The translations under genes and the position numbers were made by a program. Below, piece by piece: positions 4,981 to 5,242 of a DNA stretch of 5,242 bases; the first letter of the stretch is position 1; every line of letters starts with the position of its first letter. The notes under the pieces were generated by a model that made no database searches, had not been told where the DNA came from, and saw nothing but the letters and a program-made list of their open reading frames with translations. The DNA lies in the NCBI GenBank assembly GCA_005879065.1, contig VBLU01000107.1:1-5242 (forward strand), in the 5' to 3' direction. This DNA is from Methanobacteriota archaeon (GTDB lineage Archaea; Thermoplasmatota; Thermoplasmata; RBG-16-68-12).

Positions 4981-5242
4981 ATGCCCCTCGACCTGGACCT
5001 CAGCAAACTCCGATTCGGGACCGAACTGCTCAAGCGCGGCTTCGCGAAGATGCAGAAAGGCGGCGTCGTGATGGACGTCACGAACGCGGAGCAAGCACTG
5101 ATCGCGGAAGAGGCAGGTGCGGTCGCCGTCATGGCCCTCGAGCGCGTCCCCGCGGACATCCGGGCCGCGGGCGGGGTCGCGCGGATGGCGGATCCCGTCA
5201 GGATCCAGGAAATCATGGACGCGGTGACGGTGCCCGTGATGG
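4981..5242 (+). CDS. pdxS: Pyridoxal 5'-phosphate synthase subunit PdxS (3' partial)
   Basis: The first 87 residues of PdxS are present; the rest lies beyond the window. The sequence KLRFGTELLKRGFAKMQKGG (residues 9-28), then MDVTNAEQA, AEEAGAVAVMALERVPADIR, AAGGVARMADP and IMDAVTVPVM are near-identical to the family. PdxS is the (beta/alpha)8 synthase that condenses a pentose phosphate, a triose phosphate and ammonia into pyridoxal 5'-phosphate, with ammonia supplied by the glutaminase PdxT. The Asp of the MDVTNAEQ segment, part of the active site in this family, is present; the Schiff-base lysine expected just after VPVM is cut off by the window end. Whether pdxT follows cannot be seen. The start is supported by GAGG at 4971 and an upstream in-frame stop. 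The gene diverges from the small membrane-protein gene across about 150 nt. Confidence 0.95.
   Translation, partial: MPLDLDLSKLRFGTELLKRGFAKMQKGGVVMDVTNAEQALIAEEAGAVAVMALERVPADIRAAGGVARMADPVRIQEIMDAVTVPVM

Noticed and set aside
4839..5216. Minus-strand open frames over the start of pdxS (also 4666-5094)
   Set aside because: They are antisense to the highly conserved PdxS N-terminus and to intergenic DNA, and their composition is not protein-like.

Overview
The window is GC-rich (about 63-67% in the gene blocks I counted by hand) and archaeal in content. It holds a eukaryal/archaeal-type isoleucyl-tRNA synthetase tail with a DUF835 domain, both subunits of phosphomevalonate dehydratase (the archaeal mevalonate route), a COG1325 RNA-binding protein, a UPF0200 P-loop protein and a PdxS. 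DUF835, zinc ribbons and compact overlapping genes suggest a euryarchaeote, possibly a non-Thermoplasmatales member of Thermoplasmatota. That placement is inference; no rRNA or other phylogenetic marker is present.

Layout. Bases 2-1555 (+) carry the 3' end of ileS. In one unbroken frame it continues past the synthetase C-terminus into a helix-hairpin-helix segment, three CxxC-x10-CxxC zinc ribbons and a complete DUF835 domain. A minus-strand, tightly packed operon faces it, reading from about 4246 down to about 1456: a UPF0200 nucleotide-kinase-like protein, a COG1325 RNA-binding protein, the phosphomevalonate dehydratase large subunit (aconitase X, DUF521), and its small subunit (DUF126) fused to a Nudix domain. 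Neighbouring genes overlap by 8 nt, abut, or overlap by 4 nt (GTGA). A TATA-like box about 27 nt before the first GTG suggests a leaderless operon transcript.

Bases 4247-4514 contain no gene I can defend. A small, comparatively AT-rich gene for a membrane protein lies at 4515-4829 (-). It diverges from pdxS, which starts at 4981 (+) and runs off the window.

The most striking points are the two domain fusions and the place where they collide. At about 1424-1456 the ileS fusion loses recognisable homology just after DUF835, and the Nudix domain loses it before its fold is finished. Each frame then runs on antisense through the other gene. This looks like a deletion, frameshift or assembly join rather than a natural overlap of several hundred bases.

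Functionally, the dehydratase pair converts (R)-mevalonate 5-phosphate to trans-anhydromevalonate 5-phosphate on the way to isopentenyl phosphate and archaeal lipids. Its Nudix fusion points to possible housekeeping of phosphorylated or diphosphate intermediates. The two upstream genes are widespread archaeal genes of poorly known role, probably in RNA or nucleotide metabolism.
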